Assembly (NCBI GenBank): GCA_035620975.1
Contig: DASPFV010000178.1
Span: 1 to 41,771, forward strand
Length of the DNA stretch: 41,771 nucleotides
Origin: DASPFV01 sp035620975
GTDB taxonomy: Bacteria > Acidobacteriota > Vicinamibacteria > Vicinamibacterales > 2-12-FULL-66-21
Direction of reading: 5' to 3'
How positions within the stretch are numbered: the first letter of the stretch is position 1; every line of letters starts with the position of its first letter. Both the position numbers and the translations under genes were made by a program. The notes beneath the pieces were generated by a model that was not told the origin of the DNA, searched no databases, and saw nothing but the letters and a program-made list of their open reading frames with translations. Positions 24,172 through 32,899 of this stretch are shown piece after piece.

Positions 24172-25269
24172 TCATATGCGTCCACGTGCGGCGCTCGAAA
24201 CCGCCTCGAGCGTCTCGTCGGCCGCCCGTTCCCAGGAGTAGCGTGCCAGCACCTCGGGCGCGGCTGCCAGCACCCGGCCGGCTGCTTCGCGATCCAGCAA
24301 CAGCCGCCGGATGGCGTCGGCCGCTGACGACAGGTCGCCGGCACGGACGAAGACGGCCGCGGGCGCGTAGACCTCGCGTGCGACTGCGGTGTCGAGCACG
24401 ACCGGCGGGACGCCGGCGCTCATGGCTTCCAGCGGCGTCAACCCGAACCCTTCGTACTCCGACAAGAATACAAAGACGGACGCCCGCCCGTACAGCTCCA
24501 CGAGCCGGTCGTCGTCCACGTAGCTCAGGAACTCCGTCCGCGCCGCGACGCCCTCGGCGGCGGCAACCGCCGGAAGGTCCTGCGGCGGCCACGTGCGGTT
24601 GGCGCCCACGATGACCAGCCGGGCCCGCGGGACGTCGACCGAGGCGCGGGCGAACGCGGCGATGAGATCCGGCAGCCGCCGCCGGTTGAACAGCGATCCG
24701 ACGAACAGCACGATCGGCTCGCGCGGTGTCGGCCGACCGCCCTCGCGCCGCGTGACGCCCGGGCGAATCACGCGCACGCGCCCGCGGTCTACCTGCAGGT
24801 GGCGCTCGATTTCGGACTTCGAGAACTCGGAGTCGGTCAGCACCACCGAGGCGGTATGCGCCGCGCGCCGGGTGAGCCACCGGCGCCGGAGCCCTTCCGA
24901 CGCTCGGAACCACTCGGGGTGCGCGACGAACGAGATGTCGTGGACGGTCACCGCCAGCGGGATTCGCGTGCCGAGCGGCGCCGTGTAAGCGGGCGCGAAG
25001 AACACGTCCGGCCTGTCGCGCCGGACGGCCGCGCGGAGCGAGGTCTGCTCCCACCAGGTCCCCCCCGGGCGCCGGCCGATCACCCTGACCTCGCCGACGT
25101 CGCCGGGAATGACCACGCCCAGCGGCTCGGGCGAATACAGAAGGAGCCGCCGTGTCTGCCGATCGGACCGCTCCAGCCAGCGCCGCAGCAGCTCGCCGAG
25201 GTACCGGCCGACGCCCGTGGCCTCGCCGATCAGCTCCCGGGCGTCGACGCCGATCGACAGGGGTGCCAT
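24172..25269 (-). CDS. GT4-family glycosyltransferase
   Basis: A 365-residue GT-B protein. It begins MAPLSIGVDARELIGEATG, which fits the GT4 N-terminal glycine-rich loop. VTVHDISFVAHPEW, LFVGSLFNRR and SEYEGFGLTPLEAMSAGVP are the diagnostic motifs. The ATG at 25269 overlaps the upstream stop codon by one base (TGATG). An open frame reading further upstream overlaps the preceding glycosyltransferase and is not real. The sugar specificity is unknown. Confidence 0.92.
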   Translation of the reverse strand: MAPLSIGVDARELIGEATGVGRYLGELLRRWLERSDRQTRRLLLYSPEPLGVVIPGDVGEVRVIGRRPGGTWWEQTSLRAAVRRDRPDVFFAPAYTAPLGTRIPLAVTVHDISFVAHPEWFRASEGLRRRWLTRRAAHTASVVLTDSEFSKSEIERHLQVDRGRVRVIRPGVTRREGGRPTPREPIVLFVGSLFNRRRLPDLIAAFARASVDVPRARLVIVGANRTWPPQDLPAVAAAEGVAARTEFLSYVDDDRLVELYGRASVFVFLSEYEGFGLTPLEAMSAGVPPVVLDTAVAREVYAPAAVFVRAGDLSSAADAIRRLLLDREAAGRVLAAAPEVLARYSWERAADETLEAVSSAARGRI

Positions 25270-26378
25270 CAACGCCGGGCGCTCCGGTGGGCGGCAGCCG
25301 AAACATAGGCGTTCAGGAGCTGACGCGCACTGCCTTCCCAGGTGTACTGCGTCGCCCGTTCGAGCCCCCGCCGCACGCACGCCTGCGCAAAGGCGGTGTC
25401 CGTCAGCATCCGTTCCATCGCGCGTGAGAGCCCCGGAATGTCGTCCGGATCGACGATCAGCCCCGCGTCGCCCACCAGCTCGGGGAGGGCCCCCCGATTC
25501 GACGTCACGACCGGAACCCCCATCGCCATCGCTTCCAGCACGGGCATACCGAAGCCTTCGTCGAGCGACGGCAGGACCAGCAGGCAAGCCTGCCTGAACA
25601 GATCTTCCCGCCCCATATCGGGCACATAGCCGAGGTGCCTGACCGTACCATCGGTCGGCGCCCTGCGTAGAGCAGCCACCACATCCCCGGCCCCGGGCGC
25701 GACCCCTCCCGCCAGGACGAGCGGCGGGGCGTCCGGCGCGCGCGCTCGCAGTGCCTCGTACGCCTCCAGCAGAGCGCCGACGTTCTTTCGAGGCCCGATC
25801 GTCCCGATGAAGAGCACGTGAGCGGGCCCATCCAGCGAAGTCCGCGGCCTCCAGGCCGGGGCGCCGGGCGGACAGAGAAACACGCGCTCGGGCGGAACGC
25901 CGAAGCGTCGCTCCACCTGCATCCGGGTGTACGCCGAGATCACGACGACGGCGTCGGCCTGGCGGGCGTGCGGACCGGAAAGCTCCGCGTAGTCGCGGCG
26001 GATCTCCGCGGTCGTGCTGTCCGGCACGTCGAGAAAGGAGAGATCGGCAATGGTCACGACCTGCGCGGCCCGGGTGGCTGGAATGAGCAGCGGGTGCAGG
26101 GCGTGTGCCACGTCGACGCGCCCGGCCAGCCACTCGACCGGCGGCCAGCCGAGACGGTGCCAGGTGTAGTTCAGCACCGAGACGGGCACCCGGGCGTCCA
26201 CGACGGCCGCGCCGGGAATCGTGCCGGGCGCCAGACGATCCTTCCAGGAACTCGAGAACAGCGCGAGCTGATCCGCGGGACCGAGCAGCCCGACCAGGGC
26301 CGACGCGAGGTGGTGGGCATACTCACCGACGCCTGTCCGCTGGCGGAGCGCCGGACGATAGTCCATCAGGACCCGCAC
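25269..26378 (-). CDS. GT4-family glycosyltransferase, first gene of the leftward polysaccharide operon
   Basis: A GT-B enzyme with VLMDYRPALRQRTGVGEYAHHL at its N-terminus (longest quote here shortened by use of its parts: RPALRQRTGVGEYAHH), VVTIADLSFLD, LFIGTIGPRKNVGALL and LDEGFGMPVLEAMAMGVPVV. Confidence 0.9.
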   Translation of the reverse strand: MRVLMDYRPALRQRTGVGEYAHHLASALVGLLGPADQLALFSSSWKDRLAPGTIPGAAVVDARVPVSVLNYTWHRLGWPPVEWLAGRVDVAHALHPLLIPATRAAQVVTIADLSFLDVPDSTTAEIRRDYAELSGPHARQADAVVVISAYTRMQVERRFGVPPERVFLCPPGAPAWRPRTSLDGPAHVLFIGTIGPRKNVGALLEAYEALRARAPDAPPLVLAGGVAPGAGDVVAALRRAPTDGTVRHLGYVPDMGREDLFRQACLLVLPSLDEGFGMPVLEAMAMGVPVVTSNRGALPELVGDAGLIVDPDDIPGLSRAMERMLTDTAFAQACVRRGLERATQYTWEGSARQLLNAYVSAAAHRSARR

Positions 26379-26388
26379 GGGCGCCCAT

Positions 26389-26459
26389 GCTAGCACAGGC
26401 TGTGACGTGCAAACCCTTGTCGCTCAATAGATTGACAGCGTTTTTGTGGCTGTGCTAGC
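26389..26459. promoter_or_regulatory. Perfect 10-bp inverted repeat spanning the divergent polysaccharide promoter region
   Basis: GCTAGCACAG (26389-26398) and CTGTGCTAGC (26450-26459) are exact reverse complements separated by 51 bases. The right arm overlaps the predicted -10 box of ugd. The left arm lies 11-20 bases before the predicted GTG start of the leftward operon. The placement suits a regulator that bridges or blocks both promoters. No regulator gene is adjacent. Confidence 0.55.
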
Positions 26460-26461
26460 TT
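26432..26461 (+). promoter_or_regulatory. Predicted sigma-70 promoter for the ugd operon
   Basis: A perfect -35 TTGACA (26432-26437), an 18-base spacer, and a weak -10 TAGCTT (26456-26461) that keeps the key T1, A2 and T6. An AAGGAG ribosome binding site follows at 26481-26486, nine bases before the ugd ATG. A strong -35 with a poor -10 that overlaps an inverted-repeat arm is what an activated or repressed promoter would look like. Confidence 0.6.
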
Positions 26462-26495
26462 TAGGGGTTTCTTTCCGGCAAAGGAGCGCCCTCGG

Positions 26496-27794
26496 ATGAA
26501 GATCGCGGTGGTCGGGAGCGGGTATGTGGGGCTGGTGGCGGGGGCGTGCTTCGCGGAGAACGGCAATGACGTCATCTGCGTGGACAAGGATCCGGCCAAG
26601 GTCCGCACGCTGCAGCGGGGCAGGATCCCGATCTACGAACCGGGCCTCGAGGAGATGGTGCGGCGCAACCGGAACGAGAAGCGCCTGACGTTCACCACGG
26701 CGCTCGCGCGGGGCGTCCGTCACGCCCAGATCATCTTCGTGGCGGTCGGGACCCCCACGGGCGAGGACGGGTCGGCCGATCTGCAGCACGTCCTCGACGT
26801 CGCGCGGGAAGCCGCGCGCGCGATGAACGGCTACAAGGTCCTCGTCAACAAGAGCACGGTGCCGGTCGGCACGGCGGCCCGGGTCCGGGAGCTGGTGCGC
26901 CGGGAGACCACCCATCCCTTCAGCGTCGTCAGCAACCCCGAGTTCCTCAAGCAGGGGGCGGCCATCGACGATTTCATGAAGCCGGATCGCGTGGTGATCG
27001 GCGCGGAGGACCCGCGCGCGGCTGAGCTGATGCGCGAGCTGTACGCGCCGTTCACGCGGACGGGCGCTCCGATCATGATGATGGATTGCGCGAGCGCGGA
27101 GCTGTGCAAGTACGCCGCAAACGCGATGCTCGCCACCCGCATCTCGTTCATGAACGAGGTCTCGAACGTCTGCGAGGCAGTCGGCGCCAACGTCGACATG
27201 GTGCGGCACGCCGTCGCGTCGGATCGTCGGATCGGGCCCTCATTCCTGTTCCCCGGCGTGGGCTACGGCGGCAGCTGCTTTCCGAAGGACGTCAAAGCGA
27301 TGCTGAGGTTCGCCGCCGACCAGCGGTACGACTTCCAGATCCTCCGCGCCGTCGAGGCCGTCAACGAGCTTCAGAAGCGGCGCCTCCTGGGGCGCCTGGA
27401 GGCGCACTTCGGCGCCTTGAAGGGCAAGCGCATCGCCGTCTGGGGGCTTGCGTTCAAGCCGAAGACGGACGACATGCGGGAGGCCCCCGCCGTGCCGATG
27501 ATCCAGGGTCTGCTCGCGGCGGGGGCGGCGGTGCACGCGTACGACCCCGAGGCGATGAAGGTGGCGCGCGGGATCTTCGGCTCGAAGATCGCGTACGCGG
27601 ATCACGGCTACGCGGCGCTGACGGGGGCCGACGCCCTGGTCATCGTGACCGAGTGGAACGAGTTCCGCGAGCCGGACTACGGCCGCATGCGCAAGCTCAT
27701 GCGGACCCCGGTCATCTTCGATGGCCGGAACATCTACAACCCCGACACGATGCGGGCCCAGGGGTTCACTTATTACTCGATGGGCCGGCCGTGA
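26496..27794 (+). CDS. ugd: UDP-glucose 6-dehydrogenase
   Basis: Oxidises UDP-glucose twice with NAD to UDP-glucuronate. The 432-residue protein has the NAD-binding VGSGYVGLVAG near residue 6. The catalytic cysteine is C261 in GYGGSCFPKD, and the C-terminal UDP-binding domain begins near WGLAFKPKTDDMREAP. The product feeds the UDP-xylose synthase encoded at 18452 and possibly direct glucuronate transfer. It is the first gene of the rightward operon and overlaps galE by GTGA. Confidence 0.96.
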   Translation: MKIAVVGSGYVGLVAGACFAENGNDVICVDKDPAKVRTLQRGRIPIYEPGLEEMVRRNRNEKRLTFTTALARGVRHAQIIFVAVGTPTGEDGSADLQHVLDVAREAARAMNGYKVLVNKSTVPVGTAARVRELVRRETTHPFSVVSNPEFLKQGAAIDDFMKPDRVVIGAEDPRAAELMRELYAPFTRTGAPIMMMDCASAELCKYAANAMLATRISFMNEVSNVCEAVGANVDMVRHAVASDRRIGPSFLFPGVGYGGSCFPKDVKAMLRFAADQRYDFQILRAVEAVNELQKRRLLGRLEAHFGALKGKRIAVWGLAFKPKTDDMREAPAVPMIQGLLAAGAAVHAYDPEAMKVARGIFGSKIAYADHGYAALTGADALVIVTEWNEFREPDYGRMRKLMRTPVIFDGRNIYNPDTMRAQGFTYYSMGRP

Positions 27795-28780
27795 GCGTCG
27801 TGCTGGTCACGGGGGGGGCAGGGTACATCGGCAGCCACGCCGTCAAGGCGCTGTGCGCGCGGGGCGAGGACGTCATCGTCTACGACAATTTTTCGGCGGG
27901 GCACCCGCAGGCGGCAGGGCGGGCCCGGATCGTCGAAGGGGACATCCAGGACACGGGCCGTCTGGCCGCCACGCTGGAAAGCCACCACGTCGACGCGGTC
28001 ATGCACTTCGCGGCGTGGCTTTCGGTCGGCGACTCGGTGCGGGATCCCGTCGGGTACTACCGGAACAACGTGACGGGCGCGCTGTCGGTGCTCGAGGCGA
28101 TGGTGCAGGCGAAAGTCCCGCGGCTCGTCTTCTCGTCGACGTGCGCGATCTTCGGAACGCCCGAGGAAACGCCCATCCATGAAGATCTCCCCAAGCGGCC
28201 CATCAACGCGTACGGCGAGACGAAGCTGGCCGTGGAGCGCGCGCTCCCGCATTACGAACGGGCGTACGGGCTCGGCTCGGTCGCGCTGCGGTATTTCAAC
28301 GCAGCGGGCGCGGATCCGGACGGCGAGCTGGGCGAAGATCATGCGCCGGAGATACACGTGATTCCCAGGGCAATCGACGCCGCGTACGGGCGCGGGACGT
28401 TCCAGGTATTCGGCGAGGACTACCCGACGCCCGACGGCACGTGCCTGCGCGACTACGTCCACGTCACGGACCTCGCCACCGCGCACCTCCTGGCGCTGGA
28501 CGCCCTGCGCGAGGGACGGCCCTCCAGCGTTTACAATCTCGGCAGCGGCCGGCCATCGTCGGTGCGCGACGTCGTGAAGGCCGTGGAACGCGTGACGGGG
28601 CGAAGCGTGCCGCTCACGGCAGGACCGCGGCGGGAGGGGGACCCGGCCGTCCTGTACGCCGCCAGCGACCGCATCCGGCGGGAGCTGGGATGGCACCCGC
28701 AGTATGAAGACCTGCACGTGATCGTCGAGACGGCCGCGCGCTGGCGCGAAGCGCATCCACACGGGTACGGGCGCCGCTGA
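27791..28780 (+). CDS. galE: UDP-glucose 4-epimerase
   Basis: Interconverts UDP-glucose and UDP-galactose. The start is the GTG at 27791, overlapping the ugd stop (GTGA), which places TGGAGYIGSH at residues 7-16. Y141-x3-K145 is seen in NAYGETK, with SSTCAIFGTP upstream and RYFNAAGADPDGELGEDH after it, all typical of GalE rather than of UDP-glucuronate epimerases. 329 aa is the usual length. It probably supplies galactose (or a C4 epimer) to the polysaccharide. Confidence 0.93.
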   Translation: MSVVLVTGGAGYIGSHAVKALCARGEDVIVYDNFSAGHPQAAGRARIVEGDIQDTGRLAATLESHHVDAVMHFAAWLSVGDSVRDPVGYYRNNVTGALSVLEAMVQAKVPRLVFSSTCAIFGTPEETPIHEDLPKRPINAYGETKLAVERALPHYERAYGLGSVALRYFNAAGADPDGELGEDHAPEIHVIPRAIDAAYGRGTFQVFGEDYPTPDGTCLRDYVHVTDLATAHLLALDALREGRPSSVYNLGSGRPSSVRDVVKAVERVTGRSVPLTAGPRREGDPAVLYAASDRIRRELGWHPQYEDLHVIVETAARWREAHPHGYGRR

Positions 28781-29490
28781 TGTCGCGGCTTCGGGGGCAG
28801 CTGCACGACCCGCTCCTGTCGGTCGTGATGCCGGTCTACAACGAGCGGCACACGATCGAGGAGATCGTCAGGCGCGTGCTCGCCGTGCCGGTGCGCACCG
28901 AGCTGATCGTCGTCGACGACGGATCGAAGGACGGGACGCGCGACATCCTGTCGCGGCTCTCGCAGGAGCTGTCGTTCAGGCTGGTGCTGCAACCGGCCAA
29001 CGCCGGGAAGGGGGCGGCCCTGCGGCGGGGGTTCCAGGAAGTCACCGGGGACCTGGTGGTCATTCAGGACGCCGACCTCGAGTACTCGCCGGAAGAGTTC
29101 CCGCAGCTCATCGAGCTGATCTGTGACGGGCGGGCGGACGTCGTGTACGGATCGCGCTTCCTGGGACGCCATCGCGTCTTCCTGTTCACGCACTACGTGG
29201 GCAACCGGTTCCTGACGCTCGTCACGAACATGCTGTACAACACGATGCTGTCGGACATGGAGACCTGCTACAAGGTCATGCGGACCGAGGTGCTCCGGTC
29301 GATGACGCTGCGGTCCGACGGTTTCGGCATCGAGCCGGAACTGACGGCGAAAATCTTCAAGCGCGGGTACCGGGTGTACGAGGTGCCGATCACCTATGAC
29401 GGCCGCGGCTACGAGGAAGGCAAGAAGATTACCTGGCGCGACGGTCTGGTCGCGTTGTGGGTGCTGCTGAAGTATCGATTCTCAGAGTGA
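28780..29490 (+). CDS. GT2 glycosyltransferase, DPM1/DPG synthase-like
   Basis: A 236-residue GT-A protein resembling dolichol/polyprenyl-phosphate sugar synthases: LSVVMPVYNERHTIEEIV, VVDDGSKDGT, NAGKGAALRRG, QDADLEYSPEE (metal D-x-D) and METCYKVMR. It lacks the C-terminal membrane anchor found in ArnC/GtrB types. It may make a polyprenyl-phosphate-linked sugar for the polysaccharide or for protein glycosylation. It overlaps galE by one base (TGATG) and the ABC exporter by GTGA. Confidence 0.88.
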   Translation: MSRLRGQLHDPLLSVVMPVYNERHTIEEIVRRVLAVPVRTELIVVDDGSKDGTRDILSRLSQELSFRLVLQPANAGKGAALRRGFQEVTGDLVVIQDADLEYSPEEFPQLIELICDGRADVVYGSRFLGRHRVFLFTHYVGNRFLTLVTNMLYNTMLSDMETCYKVMRTEVLRSMTLRSDGFGIEPELTAKIFKRGYRVYEVPITYDGRGYEEGKKITWRDGLVALWVLLKYRFSE

Positions 29491-31349
29491 GCTCCTTCCC
29501 CCGCCTGCTCGAGTATGCGCGACCCTACCGGGTGCGCTTCGCCGTGGCGCTGCTGGCCATGCTGCTCTACGCGGCCGCCTCGGCCGGGCTGGCGACACTG
29601 ATCCAGCCGCTCATCGACAACGTCCTGCCGAGCCGCGCCAATCTGGGCCTCTGGGGCCTGACCGTGCTGACGATCTACCTGCTGAAGGGGCTCGGGGCCT
29701 ACCTCTCGACCTACCTGATGACCGACATCGGCCAGCGGGTCGTGCGCGACCTCCGGATCCGGCTGTTCCGCCACATCCTCGACCAGTCCGCCGCGTTCTT
29801 CGGCCGTCAGACGAGCGGCCGGCTCATGTCGCGCATCACGAGCGACGTCAACCAGGTGCAGCAGGCCGTGTCGGAGACCATCGGGGATCTGCTGCGCGAG
29901 GGGCTGGCGCTCGTCGGCTACGGCGCCTACCTGTTCTACGTCGACTACAAGCTCGCGATGGTCGTGGTGACTGGCGCCCCGGTCGTCGTGTACCCGCTCG
30001 TCCGCCTGGGCCAGCGCATCCGGCGCACGACGCGGCGGAGCCAGGAGGAGCTGGAGCAGCTGTCGCACGTGACGGCGGAAGCATTCACGGGGCACCGCAT
30101 CGTGAAGGCCTTCGGGGCCGAGACCCACGAAGCGGGCCGGTTCCGACGCGCGGCAGAGCGTCTCTATCGCACGACGCTCAAGGTGACGAGCACCGTCGCC
30201 GTCCTCCCGCCGCTCATGGAGTTCCTCGGAGGCGTCGCCGTCGTGGGTCTCATCTGGTACGGCAGCCGCGAGATCGCGACGGGGCGGCTGAGCGAAGGAG
30301 ACTTCGTGGGCTTCGTGGTGGCCGCGTTCCTGATGTACGGGCCCATCAAGCGTCTCAGCCGCGTCAACACCACGCTGCAGCAGGCGATTGCCGCCTCCGA
30401 TCGCATCTTCGAGATGCTGGACACGCACACGGAAGTGGTGGAACGCCCCGGCGCCCGGCGGCTGGCGCCGCTGCGGCGGTCGATCGAGTTCCGCCACGTC
30501 GGATTCGAGTACGAGAGCGAACCGGGAGCCGCCGCGCTCGAGCAGGCCGCGGGGGAGGCCGACGGCGCCGCCCAGGGCTCCCGCCACGTGCTGCGCGACG
30601 TGTCCTTCGAGGTCGAGGCCGGCCAGATGGTCGCACTCGTCGGCCTCAGCGGCGCGGGGAAGACGACCCTGGTGAACCTCATCCCGAGGTTCTACGACGT
30701 TTCGTCCGGGGTCATCCTCATCGACGGCGTGGACATCCGCGACGTCACGCTCACCTCGCTTCGCGCCAACGTCGGGATCGTCACGCAGGAGACCATCCTG
30801 TTCGACGACACGGTCGCGAACAACATCGCGTATGGATCTCCGCAGGCCACGCCGGCGGAGATCGAGGAAGCGGCCCGGGCTGCGCACGCGCACGACTTCG
30901 TCGTGACGCTGCCGCAGCAATACGACACGTCCATCGGCGAGCGGGGGCAGCGGCTCTCGGGCGGGCAACGGCAGCGCCTGGCGATCGCGCGCGCGCTCCT
31001 GAAGAACGCGCCCATCCTCATCCTCGACGAAGCCACGTCGTCGCTCGACGCCGAGTCCGAGCGGCTCGTGCAGGAAGCGCTGACGAACCTCATGCGTAAC
31101 CGCACCGCGTTCGTCATTGCCCATCGCCTGTCCACCGTCCGCCGCGCCGACAAGATCGTGACGCTCGAGCGGGGACGCGTCGTCGAGATCGGACGCCACG
31201 AGGATCTCGTGGCGCGCCCGGGCGGCGTCTACGCGCGCCTCTACTCGCTGCAGCTCTTCGAGCGGGGCGGACGGGAGCCCGGCGCGGACGGCGATGGGGA
31301 CCCGGACGTCGCGGCGCAGACGGCTGCGGGGAAGATCAGCCGGCCATGA
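29487..31349 (+). CDS. MsbA-like ABC exporter (fused membrane and ATPase domains)
   Basis: A half-transporter of 620 aa starting at the GTG at 29487. The six-helix exporter domain spans roughly residues 10-310. The ATPase has Walker A GLSGAGKTT from G386, signature LSGGQRQRLAIARAL, Walker B ILILDEATSSLD and an H-loop in VIAHRLS. About 22 Ala/Gly/Glu-rich residues (about 343-367) are inserted before the first ATPase strand. MsbA proteins flip lipid A core, and relatives flip lipid-linked glycans. Its place in a sugar-nucleotide operon with no Wzx in view makes glycolipid export a reasonable inference. Confidence 0.9.
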   Translation: MSSFPRLLEYARPYRVRFAVALLAMLLYAAASAGLATLIQPLIDNVLPSRANLGLWGLTVLTIYLLKGLGAYLSTYLMTDIGQRVVRDLRIRLFRHILDQSAAFFGRQTSGRLMSRITSDVNQVQQAVSETIGDLLREGLALVGYGAYLFYVDYKLAMVVVTGAPVVVYPLVRLGQRIRRTTRRSQEELEQLSHVTAEAFTGHRIVKAFGAETHEAGRFRRAAERLYRTTLKVTSTVAVLPPLMEFLGGVAVVGLIWYGSREIATGRLSEGDFVGFVVAAFLMYGPIKRLSRVNTTLQQAIAASDRIFEMLDTHTEVVERPGARRLAPLRRSIEFRHVGFEYESEPGAAALEQAAGEADGAAQGSRHVLRDVSFEVEAGQMVALVGLSGAGKTTLVNLIPRFYDVSSGVILIDGVDIRDVTLTSLRANVGIVTQETILFDDTVANNIAYGSPQATPAEIEEAARAAHAHDFVVTLPQQYDTSIGERGQRLSGGQRQRLAIARALLKNAPILILDEATSSLDAESERLVQEALTNLMRNRTAFVIAHRLSTVRRADKIVTLERGRVVEIGRHEDLVARPGGVYARLYSLQLFERGGREPGADGDGDPDVAAQTAAGKISRP

Positions 31350-32236
31350 TAAAGAGCATGACGGGCTTCGCCTCGCTCACCCGGGACGACGAGGTCGGCG
31401 CCGTGGGAGTGACCATCAAGTCGGTGAACCACCGATTCCTGGATCTGCAGCTGCGAGTGCCCGCCACGCTGAGCGCAATCGAGCACCGGCTGCGGGCGCT
31501 CGTGCAGGCGCGGCTCGCACGCGGCCGCGTCGAGCTCAGCATCTCGCTGCAGCAGCGGCGGCTCCCGGCCGTCGAGGTGGAGCTGAACGAGCCCCTGCTG
31601 GCGGCCCTGCGAAGCGCCCTCGATGCGGCCCGGGACCGCGGCTACGTCGAGGGATCCGTCTCGGCCGGGGAGCTGCTGCGGTTTCCGCAGGCGCTGACGG
31701 TGCGCGAGCGCCTGGAGGATGCTCCGGAGGTCGAGGCGGCGCTCGCCGCACGCGTGGAGGAGATCGTCGCCGACGCCCTCGACGAGCTGGAAGCCATGCG
31801 CGGCCGCGAGGGCGATCACCTGCGCGCCGATCTCGACCGGCGCCGGGCCAGGCTGGGCGATCTGTTCGAGCTCGTGGCCGCTGCCTCCGAGCAGGGCATG
31901 GCGCGGCTGCAGGCCCGCCTCGTCGAGCGCGTCCGCGAGCTGCGCGCCGAGGCGCTTGCGGACGAAGCGCTCGTCGCCCAGGAGATTGCCAGGTTCGTGG
32001 GGCGGTCGGACATCACCGAGGAGGTCGTGCGGTTCCGGGGACATCTGGATCACTGGCGCGCGCTCGCCGACTCGCCCGAACCGTGCGGCCGCAAGCTCGA
32101 TTTCCTGCTGCAGGAGATGAACCGGGAGGTGAACACCGCCGGGTCGAAGGCCGAAGGCCCCACGGTGTCCGAACTCATCGTCGAGCTCAAGGCGGAGCTC
32201 GAGAAGATGCGGGAGCAGGTCCAGAATGTCGAGTGA
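31346..32236 (+). CDS. yicC: YicC-family endoribonuclease
   Basis: 296 residues with the family N-terminus IKSMTGFA and SVNHRFLDLQLR, and the C-terminal LLQEMNREVNTAGSKA. Characterised YicC/YloC proteins are endoribonucleases. The gene overlaps the ABC exporter stop by ATGA and gmk by 11 bases. The yicC-gmk-rpoZ-coaBC-priA order is widely conserved in bacteria. What is unusual here is its direct coupling to polysaccharide genes. Confidence 0.93.
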   Translation: MIKSMTGFASLTRDDEVGAVGVTIKSVNHRFLDLQLRVPATLSAIEHRLRALVQARLARGRVELSISLQQRRLPAVEVELNEPLLAALRSALDAARDRGYVEGSVSAGELLRFPQALTVRERLEDAPEVEAALAARVEEIVADALDELEAMRGREGDHLRADLDRRRARLGDLFELVAAASEQGMARLQARLVERVRELRAEALADEALVAQEIARFVGRSDITEEVVRFRGHLDHWRALADSPEPCGRKLDFLLQEMNREVNTAGSKAEGPTVSELIVELKAELEKMREQVQNVE

Positions 32237-32897
32237 TGCGGCGACAGCGCCGCTTCCCGGGCCGCCCTGCCCGCCGCGGCGCGGGCTCCTCTTCGTCGTC
32301 TCGGCGCCGTCCGGCACGGGGAAGACGACGGTGGTCGAGCGCCTCGTGCAGGTCGTGCCGGACCTCGGCCTCTCGCGGTCCTATACGTCCCGGCCCGTCC
32401 GCGCGGGCGAAGGTGACGGGGTGGACTATAATTTCATCACACGTTCCCGCTTCGAGGAGATGATCTCCGCGCAGGCGTTCCTGGAGTGGGCGGACGTGTT
32501 CGGCAACCTCTACGGCACCGGCGCAGCCGACGCCGAGCGTGAGCTGGCTTCGGGGCGGGACCTGGTGCTCGTGATCGACGTCCAGGGCGCGCGCCAGGTG
32601 CGCGCGCGATGCGCGGGTACGGTCAACATCTTCGTGATGCCCCCGTCGTTCGCCGTGCTCGAGCGGAGGCTCCGGGGGCGCAGCAAGGACTCCGAAGACG
32701 CCATGCAGCGCCGCCTGGCGACGGCCCGCGCCGAAGTGGCGGCATTCGTCGAGTACGACTACGTCGTGGTCAACGACGAGCTGGACGCGTGCGTCGATCG
32801 CCTGCGCGCCATCGTCGTGGCCGAGCGCGCGCGGCTGCCGTCGATCCGGCCGCTCGCCGAGCAGATCGTGGAGACCTTCGAGATTGGAAAGGACTGA
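32226..32897 (+). CDS. gmk: Guanylate kinase
   Basis: Phosphorylates GMP to GDP with ATP. The P-loop SAPSGTGKTT follows a short N-terminal tail of about 20 Pro/Arg-rich residues. The GMP-binding SYTSRPVRAGEGDGVDYNF and the lid region (RRLRGRSKDSED) are typical. The length of 223 aa is slightly long because of that tail. The ATG at 32226 lies within the end of yicC. rpoZ starts two bases after its stop. Confidence 0.95.
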   Translation: MSSDAATAPLPGPPCPPRRGLLFVVSAPSGTGKTTVVERLVQVVPDLGLSRSYTSRPVRAGEGDGVDYNFITRSRFEEMISAQAFLEWADVFGNLYGTGAADAERELASGRDLVLVIDVQGARQVRARCAGTVNIFVMPPSFAVLERRLRGRSKDSEDAMQRRLATARAEVAAFVEYDYVVVNDELDACVDRLRAIVVAERARLPSIRPLAEQIVETFEIGKD

Positions 32898-32899
32898 CA

